This document shows, one piece after another, positions 1 to 4,630 of a stretch of DNA of 8,745 bases (the first letter of the stretch is position 1; each line of letters starts with the position of its first letter). The DNA lies in contig JANXRU010000280.1 of NCBI GenBank assembly GCA_025356715.1, positions 1 through 8,745 on the forward strand, given 5' to 3'. Origin of the DNA: Bacteroidota bacterium (GTDB lineage Bacteria; Bacteroidota; Bacteroidia; B-17B0; B-17BO). Made by a program: the position numbers and the translations under genes. The notes beneath the pieces were generated by a model, which saw nothing but the letters and a program-made list of their open reading frames with translations, did no database searches and was not told the DNA's origin.

Positions 1-76
1 CCGAAAGTTTTGTGCTCCGCATAAAGTTTAGTGGTCAAAATCCCGCCCGCACCCAAAGCCCGAAAACGTTATATGC
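1..76. repeat. attC-like site 1, right half only
   Basis: Only the right arm is inside the window. It ends in the core GTTATAT (68-74), preceded by an inner arm rich in CCGC, CCAAAG and CCCG. That arm occupies the same place, and has a similar composition, as the inner arm before the core of sites 2 and 3. The core and its extension GTTATATGCA (68-77) are the exact reverse complement of 964-973 at the left end of site 2. The left half lies before base 1. Confidence 0.6.
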
Positions 77-123
77 AAGGTTCAAGCAGTGCAGTATGAC
101 AGACATCTCTAAGAACTATTAAA

Positions 124-948
124 ATGATTTTGGAAGATTGGAATAATGAACTGAGTAAAACAGTTTTCAAATTTATTGATAGCACCTTGTTAAGGTACAC
201 TATACAAATTTTTAGCTCAATTGCTGACAACTTCCGACCATTTGGTTCAGGTGTTCTATTAACAACTCATAATCATTATTTCCTCCTGACAGCTTCACAT
301 GTTGCCGAGTATTTGAGGACTCCTGGCAATACATTATATTTTAGAATCGACTCCGACAAATTCATAAATATTGCTGGTGACATCAAGGGTACTGAAATTG
401 ACAGAAGTAAGGGAGTTGACTTAGCTTATATAATACTTGCAGATGAAATGCTTCCATACTTGCAAAAAAAATATACCTTTCTGACCATTGACAAAATCAC
501 ACGACATACTCCTGTATTAGGAGGTTCAAATTATTGTGTTCTCGGCTACCCCGAAAAGAACATCACTGTAGTAAACGGATTTTCGGATACGGGACCGTCC
601 TTCTATGTGACGACAGCAGCAAATGATAAACCATATAGACACTATAGTCTTGACAGCGATAACCACATAATTGTTAACATGGAAGGAAAGGGGAAAAGTT
701 TATTGACAAACGACAGAACAAAAATTGATGATAGGTTTCATGGACTAAGCGGTGGTGGACTATGGTTTTTAACTTACGATTTTAGTGACGAAACAAAAGA
801 ATACTCAATAGACTATAGGTTGGTAGGAATCATGACCGAATTTAAAAAAGGAAAGTACTTCTGTTTAATAGCTAATAAAATTCACCTATTCCTTGACGCT
901 TTTATAAAAATAGAAGGTTTTAAATTTAAAGCAAAGGTCAGGGACTAA
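124..948 (+). CDS. Trypsin-like (chymotrypsin-fold) serine peptidase, cassette A
   Basis: This 274-residue protein has the three catalytic motifs of a trypsin-fold peptidase in the right order. The fold starts at GSGVLL (41-46). The histidine is H59 in LLTASHV, the equivalent of the TAAHC motif. The aspartate is D99 in GVDLAYI. The nucleophile is S209 in GLSGGG, with the oxyanion-type GxSGG context. No signal peptide, membrane segment or extra domain is visible, so it is probably cytoplasmic, unlike the periplasmic HtrA/Deg proteases, and it has no PDZ domain. The ATG at 124 is the first good start after the site 1 core. The stop lies 18 bp before the core of site 2, so the gene almost fills its cassette. 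No promoter was recognised in the 48 bases between the site core extension and the ATG. Its substrate is unknown. Stand-alone trypsin-like proteins in accessory DNA are sometimes defence or stress effectors, but nothing here proves that role. Confidence 0.83.
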   Translation: MILEDWNNELSKTVFKFIDSTLLRYTIQIFSSIADNFRPFGSGVLLTTHNHYFLLTASHVAEYLRTPGNTLYFRIDSDKFINIAGDIKGTEIDRSKGVDLAYIILADEMLPYLQKKYTFLTIDKITRHTPVLGGSNYCVLGYPEKNITVVNGFSDTGPSFYVTTAANDKPYRHYSLDSDNHIIVNMEGKGKSLLTNDRTKIDDRFHGLSGGGLWFLTYDFSDETKEYSIDYRLVGIMTEFKKGKYFCLIANKIHLFLDAFIKIEGFKFKAKVRD

Positions 949-966
949 ATTTGTTAAAAGCCCTGC

Positions 967-1097
967 ATATAACAGCACGCTTGTGTAATGCGGGCTGACA
1001 TGGTAATTGAAGTTTTGAGTTTTTAAATTACATTTGTTTATGCAGACAATGAAGTGCTTTCTAATCCAGCACCACACAAGGCTGCCAAACGTTAGCG
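967..1097. repeat. attC-like site 2 (131 bp)
   Basis: The left core is ATATAAC (967-973) and the right core is GTTAGCG (1091-1097). Inside them, CTTGTGT (980-986) pairs perfectly with ACACAAG (1074-1080). The adjoining GC-rich bases AGCACG and GCTGCC can pair with bulges, as in folded attC hairpins. The left core pairs with the right end of site 1, and the right core with the left end of site 3. The right arm 1052-1095 matches 2040-2082 of site 3 except for one inserted T and one substitution. Confidence 0.72.
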
Positions 1098-1123
1098 GTA
1101 AGTGCACATTTGACGAAGATAAA

Positions 1124-1792
1124 TTACATATTATAATCTTTTACTTCACCAGTTTTAAGCAATATAGCATCATTGACAGTGTGACCGTCATAAAGTTTTT
1201 GGACATTTATAGTAGTTCCTGCAATGACATCTATTGAAATAGTTTGTCCTATATCACTTTTTTTAATATCTATGTAGTCATAATATTCAGCTGCTGACAA
1301 TTGCAATGCCATTGAATTACTTGTGACAGGATGAAATTTCAAAGTTGCCTTTGGATACAAATTAAAATTTAACTGAAATGGCTTGTCTACAATGACGCTA
1401 TCTCCTGAATTTACGGAGACATTCTTAGAAACATGAGAACCTTCAAATGTTGTGACACTATAATAGCCATCATACAAATCATCAGATTTTGGTGTGAATT
1501 TTAAATAATAGTTACCCAAAGAATCAGTTGAAGTGAAAGCTATTTTTCTATTTGGTGGAGGCAACTCTAGTGCGAAACTTGACCATTCAAAATAAACTTT
1601 TGCTCCAATTAACGGAAGGTTTGAATATTTATCTTTTAAAGTACCGTTAAAAATAAGACATTTACTTGTACAACCTTGCTGAACAGGATATGTAGTCTCG
1701 TCAAACGTTGGTGTATTTTTCTTGCAACTTGTTAGAAACAGAGTTGTTGTTATCAGGAGAAAGAATATTAATATTTTATTTTTTTTTACCAT
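1124..1792 (-). CDS. Lipoprotein with carboxypeptidase-regulatory-like beta domain, cassette B
   Basis: The protein has 222 residues from the ATG at 1792. An upstream in-frame ATG at 1825 would add 11 residues before the signal peptide. The 1792 start gives a textbook SPII signal: MVKK, a hydrophobic run, then the lipobox LTSC with Cys23, so the mature protein is probably lipid-anchored in the envelope. After the anchor, about residues 45-115 resemble a carboxypeptidase-regulatory-like or Ig-like beta domain, with GTLKDKYSNLPLIGAKVYF followed by TDSLGNYYLKF and a YSVTTFEG strand. Such domains are common in Bacteroidota surface and gliding or transport proteins. No catalytic residues were recognised. 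The gene runs opposite to its neighbours, and its stop is 26 bp from the core of site 2, so it needs its own promoter (candidate at 1828-1835). The family is a weak call; the lipoprotein status is firm. Confidence 0.75.
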   Translation of the reverse strand: MVKKNKILIFFLLITTTLFLTSCKKNTPTFDETTYPVQQGCTSKCLIFNGTLKDKYSNLPLIGAKVYFEWSSFALELPPPNRKIAFTSTDSLGNYYLKFTPKSDDLYDGYYSVTTFEGSHVSKNVSVNSGDSVIVDKPFQLNFNLYPKATLKFHPVTSNSMALQLSAAEYYDYIDIKKSDIGQTISIDVIAGTTINVQKLYDGHTVNDAILLKTGEVKDYNM

Positions 1793-1827
1793 AACAATTA
1801 ATCTAACTGACATCCTAAAATTCAATT

Positions 1828-1835
1828 CAAATATA
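1828..1835 (-). promoter_or_regulatory. Candidate -7 box (TATATTTG) of the cassette B lipoprotein
   Basis: Read on the minus strand, this is an exact TAnnTTTG, the -7 box of Bacteroidota promoters. It lies 35 bp upstream of the ATG at 1792. It would place the transcript start downstream of the alternative ATG at 1825 or on top of it, which favours the shorter protein. No TTG was found 17-23 bases further upstream, so this is a half-site only, in a very AT-rich stretch. Confidence 0.32.
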
Positions 1836-1952
1836 TATCAATTTTATGAACCATTAAAATATCACAGACAATTATTTGGCCTCAATATTTATTAAAAAAT
1901 TTTTGCAAACATTTATGTTTGACATAGAAACATATTCTGCGTGTGCACCAAC

Positions 1953-2084
1953 CGCTAACAGCGGCTTGTAGCAATGGCGGCAATCTGTGGTTAAGTGAAA
2001 ATTTTTCTTTTAATTTACATCACGTTTCGCGTGACAAGTAAGTGCTTTCTAACCAGCACCACACAAGGCTGCCAACCGTTAGCT
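1953..2084. repeat. attC-like site 3 (132 bp)
   Basis: The left core is CGCTAAC (1953-1959) and the right core is GTTAGCT (2078-2084). The left arm AGCGGCTTGT (1960-1969) faces the right arm ACAAGGCTGCC (2063-2073) and pairs with small bulges. The left end 1943-1959 pairs with 1091-1107 of site 2 at 15 of 17 bases. The right end GTTAGCTGC pairs with 2911-2919 at the left of site 4 at 8 of 9 bases. The right arm is almost identical to that of site 2. Confidence 0.75.
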
Positions 2085-2117
2085 GCAATGCTCGACCTCC
2101 GTTTAAAAGTATATTTT

Positions 2118-2152
2118 TTTGCAATTTGACAATCTATTTTTTGCTATATTTG
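2118..2152 (+). promoter_or_regulatory. Candidate Bacteroidota promoter inside cassette C
   Basis: TATATTTG at 2145-2152 is an exact TAnnTTTG -7 box. Two TTTG elements lie upstream: 2118-2121 (23 bases away) and 2125-2128 (16 bases away). The first is within the reported TTG-N17-23-TAnnTTTG range. The expected transcript start falls at about 2157-2160, on the GTG at 2157. Translation of the original acetyltransferase would then be leaderless or nearly so. Confidence 0.45.
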
Positions 2153-2156
2153 ACTG

Positions 2157-2255
2157 GTGAAAAAGACAAAACCCATATACCTTGATTTTGTTGTTGACAA
2201 GCTTACCAATTCAATCCAAAACATTATTCGGGTGACAGTTTTCAGACCGATATAA
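2157..2255 (+). pseudogene. Frameshifted 5' piece of the cassette C acetyltransferase
   Basis: From GTG at 2157 this frame reads KKTKPIYLDFVVDKLTNSI and then QNII, and ends at TAA 2253-2255 after a run that looks like noise (RVTVFRPI). The -1 frame picks up at 2229 with GDSFQTDISRLT and runs open into the ATG at 2267. Adding one base next to 2226-2229 (ATT.CGG) gives a continuous protein of about 175 residues, ...NII-x-GDSFQTDISRLTMADLKQ..., ending at 2683. The join reads like the normal N-terminus of this family of GNAT-like proteins as I remember it. The cause is either a real one-base deletion or a base-calling error; the two cannot be told apart from one sequence. Confidence 0.6.
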
Positions 2256-2266
2256 GCCGGCTGACA

Positions 2267-2683
2267 ATGGCAGACCTCAAACAAATTACGAAGAAGACCG
2301 GATGGAGTTTTAAATGGAATGAAGAGCTTGCGAATAATAACAGAGAAGTTTATAAACTGACAATTATAAATAATCCGACAATCATTCAAGGACTTTTAAG
2401 TTTCACAATCAAGACAGATCACATCTATATGAATTTGCTTGAAAGTGCCCCATTTAATCTTGGACGAAATAAAATTTATGAAGGAGTTCCTGGCAATTTA
2501 CTTGCTTATGCCTGTAAGGTCTCATTTCAAAATGGATTTGAGGGTTTTGTTTCATTTGACGCAAAGACAAATTTAATTGAACATTACAAAAAGAGTTTAG
2601 GAGCAAATCATTTTGGTGGACAATTAATGATTATTCCAACACACGTTGCACAAAATTTAGTTAACAAATATTTTAAAAATTAA
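2267..2683 (+). CDS. GNAT-like N-acetyltransferase, 5'-truncated by frameshift, cassette C
   Basis: The 138 residues from the ATG at 2267 cover the core and C-terminus of a small GNAT-fold protein. A beta hairpin region (TIIQGLLSFTI, then HIYMNLLESAP, about 38-62) leads into YEGVPGNLLAYACKVSF (about 71-87), which looks like the acetyl-CoA binding loop and helix (motif A). After it come GFEGFVSFDAKTNLIEHY (about 90-107) and KSLGANHFGGQLMII, the usual Y-KKLGF-type end of the fold. GNAT enzymes transfer acetyl groups from acetyl-CoA to amines; the substrate here is unknown. The N-terminal 30 or so residues lie upstream in another frame (2157-2255), so M1 here is probably an internal methionine of the original protein. 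The product may be inactive unless the shift is a sequencing error. The next gene starts 4 bp after the stop, so the two are likely co-transcribed. Confidence 0.68.
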   Translation: MADLKQITKKTGWSFKWNEELANNNREVYKLTIINNPTIIQGLLSFTIKTDHIYMNLLESAPFNLGRNKIYEGVPGNLLAYACKVSFQNGFEGFVSFDAKTNLIEHYKKSLGANHFGGQLMIIPTHVAQNLVNKYFKN

Positions 2684-2687
2684 ACGC

Positions 2688-2876
2688 ATGGGACATATCA
2701 AAGAACCTGAAGGGGTTGACTTTATTATTAATGGCAGACCCTTGACAAAAGACGAAGAAATTGCTATTAGTAATTATATAAAATCTTATAAAGCAAAACA
2801 TAAACATCCTTCCAAACAGACAATTGTTAAGCAAACTGTTAGACGCTCAAAAGACAGAAAAAAAGTATCTGCCTAA
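2688..2876 (+). CDS. Small basic conserved-looking protein, cassette C
   Basis: This is a 62-residue protein without signal peptide or membrane segment. The N-terminal two thirds (GHIKEPEGVDFIINGRPLT, then KDEEIAISNYIKSYK) could form a short strand and a helix. The C-terminus is strongly basic, rich in K and R (TVRRSKDRKKVSA), which suggests nucleic-acid or acidic-partner binding. I do not recognise a named family. It begins 4 bp after the acetyltransferase stop and ends 36 bp before the core of site 4, so the two genes fill one cassette and probably share a transcript. The pair could be functionally linked, but that rests on position only. Confidence 0.62.
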   Translation: MGHIKEPEGVDFIINGRPLTKDEEIAISNYIKSYKAKHKHPSKQTIVKQTVRRSKDRKKVSA

Positions 2877-2912
2877 ATTGGCTAGTAACCTTGACTGACC
2901 ATGAAACACAGC

Positions 2913-3040
2913 AGTTAACAGCGGCTTGTGCAATGCGGGTTGAGGTTGTAATTTGAGCATAAGAATTCTAAGAAACATTATCTTAGCCTGACAATAAATC
3001 GTTCTAAATCCAGCCTGCGCCAGTGCGTGGAATGTTAGTC
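2913..3040. repeat. attC-like site 4 (128 bp)
   Basis: The left core is AGTTAAC (2913-2919) and the right core is GTTAGTC (3034-3040). The left arm AGCGGCTTGTGCAATGCGGG (2920-2939) matches the left arms of sites 2 and 3 closely. The right arm (AATCCAGCCTGCGCCAGTGC, 3007-3026) shares only the AATCCAGC start with site 2 and then differs, so arm pairing is poorer. The right core should pair with the left core of the next site, but no good partner was found, so the following site is probably eroded. Confidence 0.65.
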
Positions 3041-3098
3041 ATAATGCTAAGACCGACAGTGCAAACATCAACCCACCAAGGGCAGAAAAGTATTACTA

Positions 3099-3650
3099 TT
3101 ACTGGCAGGTGCTTGGTGATATAGAAGGGAACATAGTTGTTGGAGAATCGGTAACAACTTTAGTACACTTACCACCGTTGCCGCAAGGGGTGCAAGCATT
3201 AAAATATGGCATACATCCTGTTTGTTCAGATGAACAGGCAGAGGTAGTACAACTTATCGTTAAGCTTGTCATCATTAAACATGTGAGAGGAAGAGGAGTT
3301 AATTCTAATTCTACCGAAGATTTTATATTATCACCGCTACTATTAATAGTTCCGCTTGCCACCATGTAGTAAGCATTACCACCCTCATTCATTATTATTT
3401 GAACCCTCGTTATATTACATGCTCCAAATTCGGTATAGTTTATAATAAACTGTTCCCAATCATTTTTTAAAGTAGTTGTATCAACAACAAAAGTAGGTAC
3501 ACCGCCATTTAAAGCAGCAATTACAATTGTACTATCATTTGTGTTTTTTAATACAGGCGATTCGGCTTTTTTAGAGTTATTGTTTTGATTAGGGCTATTA
3601 TTACAGGCAATAAGTACGACTGATAGTAACAGAATTGATAGTTTTTTCAT
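3099..3650 (-). CDS. Cysteine-rich lipoprotein of unknown function, cassette D
   Basis: This 183-residue protein has a clear SPII signal: MKKLSILLLSVVLIAC, with lipidated Cys16. A low-complexity N/S/K linker (17-38) of the kind that spaces a domain from the membrane follows. Residues 40-123 look like a beta-rich globular part. The tail has eight cysteines (124, 134, 139, 146, 153, 156, 162, 182), including ACTPCGNGGKC; with Cys78 they could form several disulfides, which fits an exported location. I do not recognise a family. CxxC-type spacing could also bind metal, but there are no accompanying His residues. The gene runs against the neighbouring cassette genes, its stop lies 58 bp from the core of site 4, and the ATG at 3650 is preceded by an A-rich leader on the minus strand. 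No convincing promoter was seen between 3651 and 3720. Confidence 0.75.
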   Translation of the reverse strand: MKKLSILLLSVVLIACNNSPNQNNNSKKAESPVLKNTNDSTIVIAALNGGVPTFVVDTTTLKNDWEQFIINYTEFGACNITRVQIIMNEGGNAYYMVASGTINSSGDNIKSSVELELTPLPLTCLMMTSLTISCTTSACSSEQTGCMPYFNACTPCGNGGKCTKVVTDSPTTMFPSISPSTCQ

Positions 3651-3754
3651 GTACTTTGTTTAGTTAGGTTTATAGATTTTTTTTGCTACACAATGTTATT
3701 CCCTCATGTTGACATATTATTAACAATGTGCTGTTTTATTGTTCTTTCAGCACT

Positions 3755-3773
3755 CGCTCGCAGAATGCGAGCG
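3755..3773. repeat. Perfect GC-rich hairpin (8-bp stem, 3-base loop)
   Basis: CGCTCGCA, the loop GAA and TGCGAGCG form a perfect palindrome in a region that is otherwise AT-rich. There is no T tract directly after it on either strand, so it is a poor rho-independent terminator. It sits upstream of the minus-strand lipoprotein in a 405-bp stretch (3651-4055) that holds no confident gene. That stretch otherwise contains the eroded site 5 and a doubtful 31-residue ORF. The hairpin may be a REP-like element or an inner arm of a decayed attC-like site. Confidence 0.55.
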
Positions 3774-3842
3774 GCAGTATTCCATTTATCACTTTTGGAT
3801 CAATGTATTTTATATTTCATTTATTTTTATCTTAGCCTAATA

Positions 3843-3907
3843 ATTAAACGTTACGCAGCGGCAACAGCGCGAGGCTACGAACCGTTAAATCGCGCAAACC
3901 GTTAGCT
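3843..3907. repeat. Degenerate attC-like site 5 (end of array)
   Basis: The right core GTTAGCT (3901-3907) is identical to that of site 3. GTT core-like words also occur at 3850 and 3884. A possible left core is ATTAAAC (3843-3849), which would make a short 65-bp site with weak pairing of TAAACGTTACGC against GCGCAAACCGTTA. It does not pair well with the right core of site 4, as an intact cassette end should. An alternative left core is TATTAAC at 3718-3724, enclosing the hairpin at 3755-3773. No further site was found to the right, so this is probably the array boundary. Confidence 0.38.
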
Positions 3908-3940
3908 ATTATTTTACGATACACTCAACGAGTTTTATTA

Positions 3941-4036
3941 ATGGATACAGACAAAAAAATACTTACAGCCTTTATAAAATCACCCAAAAGTGTGAAGGAA
4001 AATGAGGAAACTGAGATTACTTTTGTGGCATATTAA
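3941..4036 (+). CDS. Doubtful 31-residue ORF
   Basis: ATG to TAA encodes MDTDKKILTAFIKSP and then 16 more residues ending in TFVAY. It has normal-looking composition but no recognisable family. It overlaps a candidate promoter box (4018-4025) for the next gene and lies just outside the last attC-like core. It may be the remnant of a gene cut at the array boundary, or may not be coding at all. Confidence 0.2.
   Translation: MDTDKKILTAFIKSPKSVKENEETEITFVAY
4018..4025 (+). promoter_or_regulatory. Candidate -7 box (TACTTTTG) for the DUF4199-VOC pair
   Basis: This is an exact TAnnTTTG 30 bp before the ATG at 4056, giving a plausible short leader of about 25 nt. No TTG was found at 17-23 bases upstream, so only the downstream half is supported. 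Confidence 0.4.
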
Positions 4037-4055
4037 TCGTTAAAAAATAAATATC

Positions 4056-4604
4056 ATGAAAAAAAGTAGTTTAGTATTTGGAACCATTTCAGGAGTAATC
4101 ATCAGCATATTTATGGGAGTTTCTATGGCAGTAATGGGTTGTGGTAGTGGCGATATGGATGGAGGAAGCGTTAGTATGATTATTGGCTTTAGTGCTATGG
4201 TTGTAGCATTCTCTTTTATATTTGTAGGCATTAAAAATTACCGCGACAAACAAAATGCAGGAACGATAACATTTGGCAAGGGGGTTTTACTTGGTCTTAT
4301 GATTAGTCTTATCGCCTCTACGCTTTATGTTATCACTTGGGCAGTAGAATTCCATTTCTTTATGCCGGATTTTATGGACAAGTACTCCGCTATGCAGGTT
4401 AAACAATTGCAGGAAAGTGGCGTATCGGGTGAAGCACTTGACGAAGCCCTTAAAAGCATAGAAAGTGCAAGCTACAACTACAAACACAATCCGTTTTTCT
4501 TTGCGATGTATACCTATATGGAAATACTTCCTGTTGGAATTATAATAACTTTAATAAGCGCTTTGATTCTTAAAAGAAAAACACTTGTAGCCGGCTTGCA
4601 ATAA
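4056..4604 (+). CDS. DUF4199 family integral membrane protein
   Basis: This 182-residue protein has four predicted membrane segments: about 6-27, 39-61, 76-99 and 148-170. The layout fits the DUF4199 family of Bacteroidota. Family-like features are the glycine-rich first helix (FGTISGVIISIFMGVSMAV), the loop GIKNYRDKQNAGTITFGKG between helices 2 and 3, and a long amphipathic stretch (about 107-140) with MQVKQLQESG between helices 3 and 4. The molecular function of DUF4199 proteins is not known; it acts in the inner membrane. The ATG follows an A-rich leader. The VOC gene starts 26 bp after the stop in the same direction, so the two are probably one operon. Confidence 0.85.
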   Translation: MKKSSLVFGTISGVIISIFMGVSMAVMGCGSGDMDGGSVSMIIGFSAMVVAFSFIFVGIKNYRDKQNAGTITFGKGVLLGLMISLIASTLYVITWAVEFHFFMPDFMDKYSAMQVKQLQESGVSGEALDEALKSIESASYNYKHNPFFFAMYTYMEILPVGIIITLISALILKRKTLVAGLQ

Positions 4605-4630
4605 TTACCGGGCAATTAAAAATAAAAAAT

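Larger units (their letters stand above)
69..3901. mobile_element. Integron-like gene cassette array (four cassettes, no integrase in window)
   Basis: Four gene units are delimited by sites with attC architecture: an outer 7-base core of the RYYYAAC / GTTRRRY kind, inner arms that can fold back on each other, and a variable centre. Cutting each right core between G and TT gives cassettes 69-1091, 1092-2078, 2079-3034 and 3035-3901. In integrons the last bases of an integrated attC belong to the following cassette, so the right core of one site should pair with the left core of the next. This is seen at the boundaries: 12 of 13 bases (68-80 with 961-973), 15 of 17 (1091-1107 with 1943-1959) and 8 of 9 (2078-2086 with 2911-2919). 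Genes lie in both orientations. The integrase, if there is one, must lie outside the window. Calling this a true integron is an inference; another recombinase using palindromic sites could give a similar pattern. Confidence 0.72.

Noticed and set aside
886..1237. Open frames on both strands (886-1107 minus, 1034-1237 plus) across site 2
   Set aside because: They cover the attC-like site and the ends of two better-supported genes. The translations look like random low-complexity sequence.
1793..1825. Longer start (ATG at 1825) for the cassette B lipoprotein
   Set aside because: It would put 11 residues, including two arginines and extra methionines, before a normal lipoprotein signal. A candidate promoter box directly upstream would start the transcript at or after it.
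2221..2235. Programmed -1 ribosomal frameshift in the acetyltransferase
   Set aside because: There is no X XXY YYZ slippery heptamer at the join (ATTATTCGGG), no strong downstream structure was noticed, and this family is not known to use frameshifting.
2144..2389. 81-codon open frame on the minus strand
   Set aside because: It is antisense to the frameshifted acetyltransferase and gives no recognisable protein.
967..3040. CRISPR array
   Set aside because: The repeated sites are about 130 bp, imperfect, palindromic and nearly 1 kb apart with genes between them; there are no short regular spacers.
3109..3369. 86-codon open frame antisense to the cysteine-rich lipoprotein
   Set aside because: The minus-strand gene has a clear SPII signal and a coherent protein. 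The plus-strand frame is its shadow.
3755..3773. Rho-independent terminator
   Set aside because: The stem is strong, but no T run follows on either strand, and it lies upstream of the minus-strand gene rather than at a gene end.
3693..3905. Open frame of 70 codons on the plus strand
   Set aside because: It runs through the GC hairpin and the degenerate attC-like site 5 and stops inside its right core. Its translation has no family look, and the length is expected by chance in such a region.
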